The notes beneath the pieces were generated by a model that searched no databases, was not told the DNA's origin, and worked only from the letters and a program-made list of their open reading frames with translations. Shown here in pieces: positions 56,676 to 64,000 of a stretch of DNA of 64,000 bases. Source of the stretch: an uncultured Owenweeksia sp. (GTDB lineage: Bacteria; Bacteroidota; Bacteroidia; Flavobacteriales; Schleiferiaceae); contig CAKZRR010000032.1 in assembly GCA_937146805.1 (NCBI GenBank), forward strand, positions 51,457 through 115,456. The letters are read 5' to 3'. Numbering within the stretch: the stretch's first letter is position 1; each line of letters opens with the position of its first letter. The position numbers and the translations under genes were made by a program.

Positions 56676-57609
56676 GAATGAGGAAAATAGTCGCTCCTTT
56701 TTAGCTCGCTTTTTAATTTATCAAAAAGAAAGATTTCCGGTGCTAGCACACGGCATAATGATTTTAGCCTTTACATTTTCGGCTGTGTCTTATTCCCGTA
56801 TTTGCAGAGGTCAAACAGGTTTTATTGATGGTTTTGATTTTGCCATCGGTGTGTTTGCCACTATAACCCTCTTTTTTTTGGTTCGCATTTTTGATGAATT
56901 TAAAGACAAAGAAGACGATGCCAAATACCGATCTTATTTACCGGTTCCAAGAGGGCTAATAAGTTTAAAGGAGTTGCAAATTACTGGTTGGGTTGTGATA
57001 ATTCTACAACTACTTGTTTTGGCGGTATTTCAAGGGGCCATGCTGTATTTATACTTAGTGGTATTGGCTTATTTGCTGTTAATGCGGGTCGAATTTTTTG
57101 TTCCTACTTGGCTAAAAAAAAGACAGTTAGCATATATATTGTCTCATATGCTAATCATTCCATTGGTAGATATGTATGCCAGTGGTTTAGATTGGTTGCT
57201 TGATGGAGCCGAACCGCATTGGGGCTTAGTTTGGTTTTTTGCAGTTTCGTATGTAAACGGTTTGGTGCTTGAGTTTGGCCGAAAAATGAAGGCGCCAGGT
57301 TTTGAGGAGGTAGGAGTGGTGTCTTATACCGGTTTATACGGTAGCCGAGGTGGCCCTATTATTTGGATAGTTTTGTTGTTGTTCACCATGCTTTTGGCGA
57401 TGGGTGCTTCTGTTTACACCAACTACGGATGGATGGCTCACTTAGTTTTTGCCCTCTTTTTTGTTTTATGTTCTTTACCCGGCTGGATGTTTTTGATAAA
57501 ACCAACTGTTAAAAAGGCCAAGTTGATGGAATATGCTTCTGTGATTTGGACTGCACTTATGTATTTAGCTTTGGGCGGAATACCCATGCTTACTAATTTA
57601 CTATTTTGA
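56668..57609 (+). CDS. UbiA-family prenyltransferase-like membrane protein
   Basis: A 313-residue protein with about eight or nine membrane segments. It has the first UbiA Asp-rich motif, FDEFKDKEDD (Asp76, Asp80, Asp83/84), followed by SYLPVPRGLISL, as in enzymes that move a prenyl group from its diphosphate to an acceptor. The second motif, normally DxxxD, reads LEFGRKMKAPGFEEVGVVSY, so the metal site may be altered. Overlaps the HMGR-like gene by 8 nt and the phosphotransferase gene by 4. Acceptor unknown. Confidence 0.8.
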   Translation: MDKNEENSRSFLARFLIYQKERFPVLAHGIMILAFTFSAVSYSRICRGQTGFIDGFDFAIGVFATITLFFLVRIFDEFKDKEDDAKYRSYLPVPRGLISLKELQITGWVVIILQLLVLAVFQGAMLYLYLVVLAYLLLMRVEFFVPTWLKKRQLAYILSHMLIIPLVDMYASGLDWLLDGAEPHWGLVWFFAVSYVNGLVLEFGRKMKAPGFEEVGVVSYTGLYGSRGGPIIWIVLLLFTMLLAMGASVYTNYGWMAHLVFALFFVLCSLPGWMFLIKPTVKKAKLMEYASVIWTALMYLALGGIPMLTNLLF

Positions 57610-60176
57610 AATATTTATTATCACCAAAAGACATTAACCTCCAAACCAATGTTGGTGGTAAGGCAGCCAACCTTAAAAAGCTTGTAGCCCTAGGTTACAA
57701 GGTGCCAAAATGGGTGGTGCTTTCGCAAGATTTTTTAAGTGAGGAGGTTAAGGATAAAGTTTTGCCAGAATATAGAGTTGAGGTGCCGCAAGAAATACTG
57801 GGTGAGCTGTCAGAGTATTTTGGGAATTCGGCCAAAGAAAAAACTTTTGCTGTACGTTCATCGGCAGTGCAAGAAGATGGTGAGCAACACTCATTTGCTG
57901 GCCAGTTTGAAAGTTTTTTACACGTACCATTTAATCAGATTAGAGAAAAAATAAAAGCCGTTTGGTTATCGGCAAACTCAGATAGAGTGAAAGCCTATCG
58001 CACCGAAAAAGGTTTGGCAGCTGAAAATGGTATGGCTGTATTAATACAAGAAATGGTAGAGGGCGATGTTTCGGGGGTAGCCTTTGGGGTTGATCCGGTA
58101 TTATACAACACTGATAAAAAGGTTGTTAGTGCTGTATTTGGCTTGGGTGAAGGCTTGGTGTCTGGCGATTTAAATGCAGATACGTTTACAGTTTCTAAAA
58201 ACGGAATAGATCAAAACATTGTTCAAAAGACTCATGCTTTTGTAAAAGACTCATCTCAAGAAGGTTGTGTAAAGCAGGTGGTGCCTATTGAGGATCAACA
58301 AAAGCCATCTCTTGTCAAAGAGCAAATTGAGGCTGTTTGCCAAATTTTGGACGAGTTGGAGAAATCCTTGGGGGAGCCCCAAGATGTTGAGTTTACCTAT
58401 GCTAAGGGTGAATTATACTTGCTGCAAACAAGACCCATAACTACAAAGGCTACCACTAAACAAGGTGAATATATTTTATGGGATAATAGCAATATAATAG
58501 AGTCCTACCCTGGAATAACAACACCACTAACGTTCTCTTTTATCTTAAAAATGTATGAGCAGGTATATCGGCAGTTTAGTCGAATAATGGGCGTACGTCA
58601 AAAGGATATTGAGACCCATGCCTCGGTTTTTGCAAATACCTTGGGTTTGGTTAGAGGCCGTGTATATTACAACTTGCTCAATTGGTACAAAATGTTGGCG
58701 ATGCTACCAGGCTACTCCATAAACGCAGAGAATATGGAGCGAATGATGGGTGTGAAGGAGCGTTTTGAGCTAAAGGAAGACTATCAAATGAGCAAAGGCT
58801 TGGCATGGTTTAGAACCTTTAGCATGTTAGTTAACATGCTAAGAATGCAAGTGAGGCTTCCGCGTGATCGTAAAAAGTTTGTGCGTCACTTAAACAAGGT
58901 GATGGATGAATACAACGCATTAAACTTTGGTGATTTAAAACCTAAAATAATAATTGAACATTACCAGAGTTTTGAGCAAAATCTATTGCTACAGTGGAAA
59001 GCGCCCTTGGTAAATGATTTTTTTGCCATGATTTGGTTTGGTATGTTGCAAAAACAAACCACTAAATATGCTGCTCAGCATCCAAATATTCATAATGATT
59101 TGCTTTGCGGAAGTCAAGATATAATCTCCACACAACCAATACATCGGTCTATAGAACTGGCTGCACTGGTGGTCAAGCATAAAGAGGCACATAAACTTTT
59201 TGAAAGTGAATTAGCCAACAAGGTGTGGGATGAGCTAAAAGAAGGCGCTTTTCCGGAGATAAAAGGAAAGATCGATGAGTACATCAATAGTTTTGGGGAA
59301 CGCTGTGTGGGTGAACTCAAGCTCGAAACGGTTTCGTATTCGCAAAACCCTGCTCTGTTTGTTAGGGTAATACAAGCCTATGTAAGTCAAGGGATTACAA
59401 AAAGTAAGTCGCATAATAACATTGAGGATGAAATTAGGTTAAAAGCTGAAAAACATCTTAGCCAAAGCTTTAAGCGTAAACCTATTAAAAGATGGTGGTT
59501 TAATGTGATTTTAAACAAAACCCGTGATTTGGTGAGTAACCGCGAAAATCTCCGGTACCAACGTACTCGTGGTTTTGGTATGGTGCGTAACATGTTTAAT
59601 GCCATAGGTATGGCTTGGTTTAAAGAGGGTTTGTTAGATTCGGCTGCGGATGTTTTTTATTTGGAATTGCCGGAAATTGTAGAGGCAGCAGAAAAAGGTT
59701 TTAACCACAGTTATTACGATAAAATACAAATGCGTAAGCAGGAGTTTGGAGCCTATAGAGAACAGTTACCACCTATGGAGCGTTTTTTTACATACGGCAA
59801 TAGTTTTACCGATGATTATATCTATTCGCTTGAAAAAGTGGAGGGTAAAGAAATGGATTTAGAGGGCATTGGTTGTTGCCCTGGAGTGGTGCAGGGCAAA
59901 GTTTGCGTAGTTACAAACCCAGGAGAAATAAGCTCCCTGAATGGTGATATTCTGGTAACAAGCAGCACGGATCCGGGTTGGGTAACTTTGTTTCCTACGG
60001 CTGGGGCCATTTTGGTTGAAAGAGGAAGTTTGCTGAGTCATTCGGCTATTGTTTCTCGAGAAATGGGTATTCCTTGTATTGTAGGCGTATCAGGCTTATT
60101 GCGAAGCTTAAAAACTGGAGATAAAATACTGATGGATGGGAGTACAGGAAAAATAAGTGTATTAGAGTATGCCTAG
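57606..60176 (+). CDS. Rifampin-phosphotransferase/PEP-synthase-like phosphotransferase
   Basis: An 856-residue three-part enzyme. N-terminal PEP/pyruvate-binding ATP-grasp domain (~10-290: VGGKAANLKKL, AVRSSAVQEDG, QEMVEGDVSGVAFGVDP, PQDVEFTYAKGELYLLQTRP); a long helical middle (~295-745, opening with ILWDNSNIIESYPG); and a C-terminal swivelling His domain with catalytic His812 in GSLLSHSAIVSREMGIPCIVG. Length and layout match rifampin phosphotransferase, which moves the ATP beta-phosphate through the His to a small molecule, rather than PEP synthase itself, as the C-terminal PEP/pyruvate barrel is missing. Starts with TTG in a TTGA overlap with the UbiA stop. In this cluster a lipid or prenol acceptor is plausible, by inference. 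Confidence 0.85.
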   Translation: MKYLLSPKDINLQTNVGGKAANLKKLVALGYKVPKWVVLSQDFLSEEVKDKVLPEYRVEVPQEILGELSEYFGNSAKEKTFAVRSSAVQEDGEQHSFAGQFESFLHVPFNQIREKIKAVWLSANSDRVKAYRTEKGLAAENGMAVLIQEMVEGDVSGVAFGVDPVLYNTDKKVVSAVFGLGEGLVSGDLNADTFTVSKNGIDQNIVQKTHAFVKDSSQEGCVKQVVPIEDQQKPSLVKEQIEAVCQILDELEKSLGEPQDVEFTYAKGELYLLQTRPITTKATTKQGEYILWDNSNIIESYPGITTPLTFSFILKMYEQVYRQFSRIMGVRQKDIETHASVFANTLGLVRGRVYYNLLNWYKMLAMLPGYSINAENMERMMGVKERFELKEDYQMSKGLAWFRTFSMLVNMLRMQVRLPRDRKKFVRHLNKVMDEYNALNFGDLKPKIIIEHYQSFEQNLLLQWKAPLVNDFFAMIWFGMLQKQTTKYAAQHPNIHNDLLCGSQDIISTQPIHRSIELAALVVKHKEAHKLFESELANKVWDELKEGAFPEIKGKIDEYINSFGERCVGELKLETVSYSQNPALFVRVIQAYVSQGITKSKSHNNIEDEIRLKAEKHLSQSFKRKPIKRWWFNVILNKTRDLVSNRENLRYQRTRGFGMVRNMFNAIGMAWFKEGLLDSAADVFYLELPEIVEAAEKGFNHSYYDKIQMRKQEFGAYREQLPPMERFFTYGNSFTDDYIYSLEKVEGKEMDLEGIGCCPGVVQGKVCVVTNPGEISSLNGDILVTSSTDPGWVTLFPTAGAILVERGSLLSHSAIVSREMGIPCIVGVSGLLRSLKTGDKILMDGSTGKISVLEYA

Positions 60177-61266
60177 CCAACTAAAAAAAGTAGCACACAA
60201 TTATTTAAGGTATGCCAACTGCTGGGAAGATGCTGATGTGCTTATAAAAGCGTTAAACATTGAGCCAGATGATGAGGTGTTGTCCATCGCATCGGCTGGA
60301 GATAATACGTTTTCAATTTTGGCACAAGCACCTAAAAAAGTGGTGGCGGTAGATGTTAATGTAGCGCAACTAAAGTTGGTAGAACTTAAAAAAGCTGCTT
60401 TTGAACAATTGAATTACTCTGAGTTTTTACAGTTTTTGGGTTTTACCGAGAGTGAAAGTCGGTTGGTGTTTTTTGAAAAGGTAAAACTGGGTTTATCCAA
60501 AAGTGCGGTGCAATATTGGAGTAGTCGAAGGCCGCAAATTCAAGCAGGTATTATTTATCAGGGTAAATTTGAAAAATACTTTAACACTTTTAGAAAGAGG
60601 GTATTGCCTCTTATTCATTCGCGTAAGCATATAGATAAATTATTTAGCTCAAAAGGTGAGAAAGAACAGTTTGCTTTTTACAATAAAACATGGAATAGCT
60701 GGCGTTGGAGAGCTCTTTTTAAGTTTTTTTTTAGCGAGTGGCTAATGGGTAGATTGGGGCGCGACCCGCAGTTTTTAAAAGAGGTAGAGGTACCTGTTGC
60801 TGATTTTATTTTGGAAAAGTCACGTGTTCACCTGAGTAGTGTTTTGTGCCAAAAAAATTACTTTTTACACTTTATACTTAAAGGGAGTTTCGGCAATAGC
60901 TTGCCGCACTATGCTCGTGCCGAAAACTTTGATAAGATTAAGAACAACATAGGGAGACTGGAGCTTTATGAGGGATTTGCGGAAAGTGCGATGCATAAGC
61001 ATAAGAGCATTTCCAAGTTTAACTTGTCAAACATATTTGAGTACATGCCTTCACTTGTGTTTGATGAAATATCGGCTAAACTGGTTTTACAGAGTGCTCC
61101 AAAGGCGCACTTTGTGTATTGGAATTTAATGGTTCCAAGAAGAATGTCGGTAAACACTACTGGCTTGGAGCAATTACCAGGTTTGGCGCAGGACTTGCAT
61201 CGGGTGGACAAGGGTTTTTTTTACGGAAATTTAATCATTGAAAATAAAGTTCAATCGAAAATTTAA
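60169..61266 (+). CDS. BtaA/DUF3419-like aminocarboxypropyl transferase
   Basis: A 365-residue cytoplasmic or membrane-attached protein of the DUF3419 family, whose studied member BtaA transfers the 3-amino-3-carboxypropyl group of S-adenosylmethionine to diacylglycerol in betaine-lipid synthesis. The signature YANCWEDADVLIKAL, the SAM-site VLSIASAGDNTFSIL and VVAVDVNVAQLKLVELKKAAFE near the N terminus are conserved. No btaB-type methyltransferase lies beside it. The gene overlaps the phosphotransferase gene by 8 nt. With a prenol kinase and a GNAT gene next door, the acceptor could be an isoprenoid rather than diacylglycerol; this is inference. Confidence 0.82.
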   Translation: MPSQLKKVAHNYLRYANCWEDADVLIKALNIEPDDEVLSIASAGDNTFSILAQAPKKVVAVDVNVAQLKLVELKKAAFEQLNYSEFLQFLGFTESESRLVFFEKVKLGLSKSAVQYWSSRRPQIQAGIIYQGKFEKYFNTFRKRVLPLIHSRKHIDKLFSSKGEKEQFAFYNKTWNSWRWRALFKFFFSEWLMGRLGRDPQFLKEVEVPVADFILEKSRVHLSSVLCQKNYFLHFILKGSFGNSLPHYARAENFDKIKNNIGRLELYEGFAESAMHKHKSISKFNLSNIFEYMPSLVFDEISAKLVLQSAPKAHFVYWNLMVPRRMSVNTTGLEQLPGLAQDLHRVDKGFFYGNLIIENKVQSKI

Positions 61267-61322
61267 ACAATAGCGTATATCTGGCGATAGCTTTTTTAGT
61301 ACTATTTGCTAGTGCCGAATGG

Positions 61323-61916
61323 TTGTATCATAAAGGTACAAGGGTAGAGCTAACGCGAAAATATGTGCATGTTGTAACAGGCTTGTTGGCATTGCTTTTT
61401 CCGGTTTTGTTGAGCAATCACTGGTGGGTTTTGGGCTTGTGTTCAAGCTTTTTGGTTTTGTTGGCGGTTTCAATTTGGTTAAAAAAATTGCCGTCAATTA
61501 ATAATGTGGCTCGAAAAACAAGTGGTAGTATTTTGTACCCCGTGGTGGTATATGGGTGTTTTTTGGTATTTGTAAAGTACACGGCTATGGAGATGTACTA
61601 CGTGCCCATTTTAATATTAGCAATTTGCGACCCTTTAGCAGCTTTGTTTGGTAAAAAGTGGCCTGTTATGCCGTATAAAACATTTGGTTATTCAAAAACA
61701 GGAGTAGGGTCTTTGGCATTTTTTAGCAGTGCTTTTTGCTTGTCTTTTTTATTATTGTTGTTTTTTAAACCTTCACTGCCTTTCGGTGTTTTATTGGTTT
61801 CGTTGCAAGTAGCTACTGTTACTACGTTGGCAGAAGCTATAACCCATAAGGGATTTGATAACTTAACTATTCCGCTTAGTGCTTTGTTGGTTTTAACTTT
61901 AAATATTGCCTGGTAA
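61323..61916 (+). CDS. Dolichol/phytol-kinase-family membrane protein
   Basis: Shown from the TTG at 61323 (197 residues), but the true start is probably earlier: the frame stays open to 61254, adding a membrane helix (YLAIAFLVLFASAEWLY), and an ATC at 61254 would overlap the preceding stop as in the rest of the operon. Family marks are RKYVHVVTGL (His in the first helix pair), AICDPLAALFGKKW, YKTFGYSKTGVGSLAFF and AEAITHKGFDNLTIPL, all typical of CTP-dependent dolichol and phytol kinases (SEC59, VTE5). It would phosphorylate a prenol at the membrane. Next gene overlaps by one nt (TAATG). Confidence 0.82.
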   Translation: MYHKGTRVELTRKYVHVVTGLLALLFPVLLSNHWWVLGLCSSFLVLLAVSIWLKKLPSINNVARKTSGSILYPVVVYGCFLVFVKYTAMEMYYVPILILAICDPLAALFGKKWPVMPYKTFGYSKTGVGSLAFFSSAFCLSFLLLLFFKPSLPFGVLLVSLQVATVTTLAEAITHKGFDNLTIPLSALLVLTLNIAW

Positions 61917-62929
61917 TGGAAGGAGTTAGTTGGGTAAAAACATTTCCGGGAGCAAACAATTTTTCGCTGTTCGAAAGCTTGCCGTCAAAAATTTATCCAC
62001 CAAGCAGCCCCTATTTCAAATCCCTTAATACACCTCAGTTCACTTTTTTAGAAGGATGCTATGTGATGCTTTTAAAAGAGGTGCCTGTAGGACGTTTTGC
62101 GTTGTATCAAAATCCTTATTTAAAACATAAGGGCCAGCCTGCTATAGCGTTGGGTAGTTATGAGTGTATTGATAATCATAGTGTTGCTGAGGTATTGCTG
62201 GCTTATGCAAAAACTAATGCAAGTAAAATGGGTTGTTCATGGCTTTTGGGTCCCATGGAAGGGAGTACTTTTAATAATTATCGGTTTAGTAAAAGCTGGG
62301 AGCGCCCTTTGTTTTTTATGGAGCCGTATCACCATTTATACTACAACCAACAGTTTGTAAAGGCTGGCTTTAAAGAGTTAGCGTCTTATTACTCTGCCGA
62401 AAATACCGAGCCAGATTACAATGCTGAAAAATTAGCCAAGTTTGAGCAATACTTTGTAGAAAAGGGAGCAGTTTTTAGAAATATAAACCTCAAAAACTTA
62501 CGAGATGATTTATTGAAAATTGCCCAGTTTAATGAGGTCGTATTTTCTAAAAACAAGTATTATACGCCTATTCCAATTCAGGCTTTTGCAGATAAGTACG
62601 CAAGAATGGAATCGTACCTTAATCCTGATTTAATTTGGATTTTGGAAGATAAGCATGAAGAGATGCATGCTTTCGCATTTGCCATTCCTGATTATTTTGA
62701 TGTTAAAGAAGAAACAGTGATTGTAAAATCCGTGGCTTGCAAGGGAGGTTCGCCATTTAAAGGGGCGGGTAGCTTTTTAAGCGGTAAAATAAACCAAGTG
62801 GCCCTACAAAGCGGCTATAAAAAGTTGATTCATGCGTTTATGCTCAAAAGTAATGAGTCAACCCGTATTTCCAATAAGTATGGTGGAAACACTATTAGGG
62901 AGTATGCTCTTTATGGGAAAAAACTATAA
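61916..62929 (+). CDS. GNAT-like acyltransferase
   Basis: A 337-residue protein of the GNAT-superfamily type: an N-terminal half with SWLLGPMEGSTFNNYRF and FFMEPYHHLYYNQQFVKAGF, the pattern of a large uncharacterised GNAT family (GPM-G-ST--YR then EPY--YY), and a C-terminal half with HAFAFAIPDYF, IVKSVACKGG and HAFMLKSNESTRISNKYGG. A role in N-acylating an amine is inferred from the family. It is the sixth gene of the operon, one nt overlap with the kinase gene. A seventh start (ATGCTAAAAAGATTTTTC, 62931) follows directly, then the contig changes character. Confidence 0.78.
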   Translation: MEGVSWVKTFPGANNFSLFESLPSKIYPPSSPYFKSLNTPQFTFLEGCYVMLLKEVPVGRFALYQNPYLKHKGQPAIALGSYECIDNHSVAEVLLAYAKTNASKMGCSWLLGPMEGSTFNNYRFSKSWERPLFFMEPYHHLYYNQQFVKAGFKELASYYSAENTEPDYNAEKLAKFEQYFVEKGAVFRNINLKNLRDDLLKIAQFNEVVFSKNKYYTPIPIQAFADKYARMESYLNPDLIWILEDKHEEMHAFAFAIPDYFDVKEETVIVKSVACKGGSPFKGAGSFLSGKINQVALQSGYKKLIHAFMLKSNESTRISNKYGGNTIREYALYGKKL

Positions 62930-62933
62930 AATG

Positions 62934-64000
62934 CTAAAAAGATTTTTCAAAATAGTTTTGGTTCCGAGAAAGATGATAAATACTATCGCTACTCACACGC
63001 AAAAGCTCCCCCACTTGCACAGCATTCAAGAGCGGATATTTTGCTCGAACTAAACCAGCCACACCTGCTACGACAGGTGCTGCCATAGACGAACCTGTTG
63101 CTTCAGAATAATTAGAGCTTGAAAATGTCGTGTAAATTGAACCTCCAGGGGCAAGTAAATCAATGTTTGTATTGTATGTGGCTTTTGCACCACAAGAGCC
63201 ACAATTAACGGTTTGCCCTGACTTATCCGAATGCGTAACAGAAGTAACATATTTGTACGATGCTGGATAATAATCATGTTCGTAACCATCATTTCCTGCG
63301 GCAGCTACAACCAAAACATTCTTTTCTAATGTAACATACTCAATAATATCTTGTTCCCACTGTAATGGAATCCCAGGATTTCCTAAAGACATATTAATAA
63401 TACTTGCTCCATTTTCCGCTGCATACAAAATTGCTTCATAGACCTTGACAGAAACAAGTGAGTTATTAAAAACCTTGAGTGGCATTACTCTACAATTAAA
63501 ACCAGTCGAGGTAATACGTACAGATACCTCGGGATTTGCGGGATCTGTATTGTCTACCTTTTTCTCTACCAAAACATAGGCACACCCTGAATCAAGAAAA
63601 GGTCTACCAAATACAATTCCAGGTACTTCTTGAGCTTCAGATGCGTAACGAAAAACAAATGAATCAGTATAGTTGTCACCTCCTGTTCTAACATTCAAAC
63701 GCTCAGCTCTTGGGTTACCTGCACCACAACGCATTCCAGGGCTGCTGTACGAAGAAGGTTGACCGGCTGGAAAATAAGTCGTCTCCGGTGCTGGAATATG
63801 AGCAGACACATCGTAAAACAATGCACATTCAAGCGCCGAATCAGCCGCATAGAATGCCACCTGTGATTCACGTGCATATGAAGATAGTACCAGCTGTTTC
63901 TGAACAAGATTATACACCCCACCAGAAATTAACAACATCAACGAAGAAACCAGCATTGCAAATAAAATTACAAAACCTTTTTTTGAATGTATGTATTTTT
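62934..64000 (-). CDS. Chimeric frame: prepilin-like protein joined to subtilase fragment, runs off the window
   Basis: One open frame from the window edge (ATG at 63956 is internal) to TAG at 62934-62936. The upstream part (64000 to about 63495) reads KKGFVILFAMLVSSLML with a G|F prepilin-type cleavage site, then SSYARESQVAFYAADSALECALF and VSVRITSTGFN, the pattern of PilX/pilin-like proteins of Patescibacteria. The rest is an S8 subtilase segment: MPLKVF, AAENGASIINMSLGNPG, VLVVAAAGNDG, SVTHSDKSG, NIDLLAPGGSIYTTFSS and catalytic Ser in ATGSSMAAPVVAGVAGL; the Asp and His regions are missing. It ends abruptly at NQNYFEK where subtilases go on. The joined product is unlikely to be a natural protein. 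Confidence 0.6.
   Translation of the reverse strand, partial: KYIHSKKGFVILFAMLVSSLMLLISGGVYNLVQKQLVLSSYARESQVAFYAADSALECALFYDVSAHIPAPETTYFPAGQPSSYSSPGMRCGAGNPRAERLNVRTGGDNYTDSFVFRYASEAQEVPGIVFGRPFLDSGCAYVLVEKKVDNTDPANPEVSVRITSTGFNCRVMPLKVFNNSLVSVKVYEAILYAAENGASIINMSLGNPGIPLQWEQDIIEYVTLEKNVLVVAAAGNDGYEHDYYPASYKYVTSVTHSDKSGQTVNCGSCGAKATYNTNIDLLAPGGSIYTTFSSSNYSEATGSSMAAPVVAGVAGLVRAKYPLLNAVQVGELLRVSSDSIYHLSRNQNYFEKSF
62937..62955. other. Suspected chimeric junction 1
   Basis: Host-like sequence (sixth gene stop and a new MLKRFFKI start at 62931) passes into the C-terminal part of a subtilase on the other strand. The A/T-rich overlap makes the exact point uncertain. Confidence 0.5.
63486..63500. 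other. Suspected chimeric junction 2
   Basis: On the minus strand the pilin-like ITSTGFN passes directly into subtilase NCRVMPLKVF; both families could supply the shared Asn-Cys, so micro-homology may have joined them. Confidence 0.5.

Noticed and set aside
57606..60176. Phosphoenolpyruvate synthase
   Set aside because: The C-terminal TIM-barrel PEP-binding domain is missing and the domain order with terminal His domain fits rifampin phosphotransferase instead.
62934..64000. A new pilin-protease fusion protein
   Set aside because: Both parts are truncated at the joins and point to different organisms; a chimera is the simpler reading.

Overview
The window looks like a chromosomal contig from a member of the Bacteroidota, most likely Flavobacteriales (Cryomorphaceae/Schleiferiaceae-like; the family is a guess). 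Supporting signs are two secreted proteins with type IX secretion (T9SS) C-terminal sorting domains, a fused alpha/beta 2-oxoacid dehydrogenase E1, -7 boxes of the form TAnnTTTG, moderate-to-low GC and many short GTG/TTG-started, tightly packed genes. The last ~1.07 kb does not fit the rest and looks like a chimeric join.

Layout. 1-13.4 kb is housekeeping: fused E1 (cut by the window start), hutG-hutI for the end of histidine degradation, aroC, a dicarboxylate/amino-acid:cation symporter, a large AsmA-like protein, a TPR/PD40/OmpA envelope protein, rplS and a CvfB-like S1 RNA-binding protein. 13.5-25.2 kb is a defence island read on the minus strand: XRE regulator, type III modification methylase, a four-helix-bundle gene flanked by AT-rich repeats, an AlbA_2-type protein with a 21-bp minisatellite, a type III Res helicase-nuclease, a PLD/SNF2-type helicase and a DUF4391 protein. 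25.6-38.2 kb carries an FG-GAP-repeat T9SS protein, an AraC regulator, 3-hydroxybutyryl-CoA dehydrogenase, a thioredoxin-like lipoprotein, an ArnT-like glycosyltransferase, a phosphohexomutase, a DUF2807 lipoprotein, htpG and an unknown lipoprotein. 38.4-46.4 kb has a carbonic anhydrase/SulP pair, tRNA-Arg(ACG), clpS-plsY-purL, an ATP-grasp protein and a DUF1853 protein. 46.6-55.2 kb is one 2866-residue modular surface protein (FN3 + MAM-like + PKD + T9SS domain).

The most interesting part is 55.4-62.93 kb: six plus-strand genes, five of whose junctions overlap or nearly touch, coding for a class I HMG-CoA-reductase-like enzyme, a UbiA-family membrane protein with a degenerate second motif, a rifampin-phosphotransferase-like (PEP-synthase fold) phosphotransferase, a BtaA/DUF3419 aminocarboxypropyl-transferase-like protein, a dolichol/phytol-kinase-family membrane protein and a GNAT-like protein. 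Together these suggest an undescribed isoprenoid- or glycerolipid-modifying pathway. A seventh gene appears to begin at 62931 and is then cut off.

From about 62.94 kb to the end, a single minus-strand reading frame joins a subtilase fragment to a prepilin-like protein of the kind seen in Patescibacteria. I read this as an assembly or amplification chimera, so gene content there should not be credited to the host.
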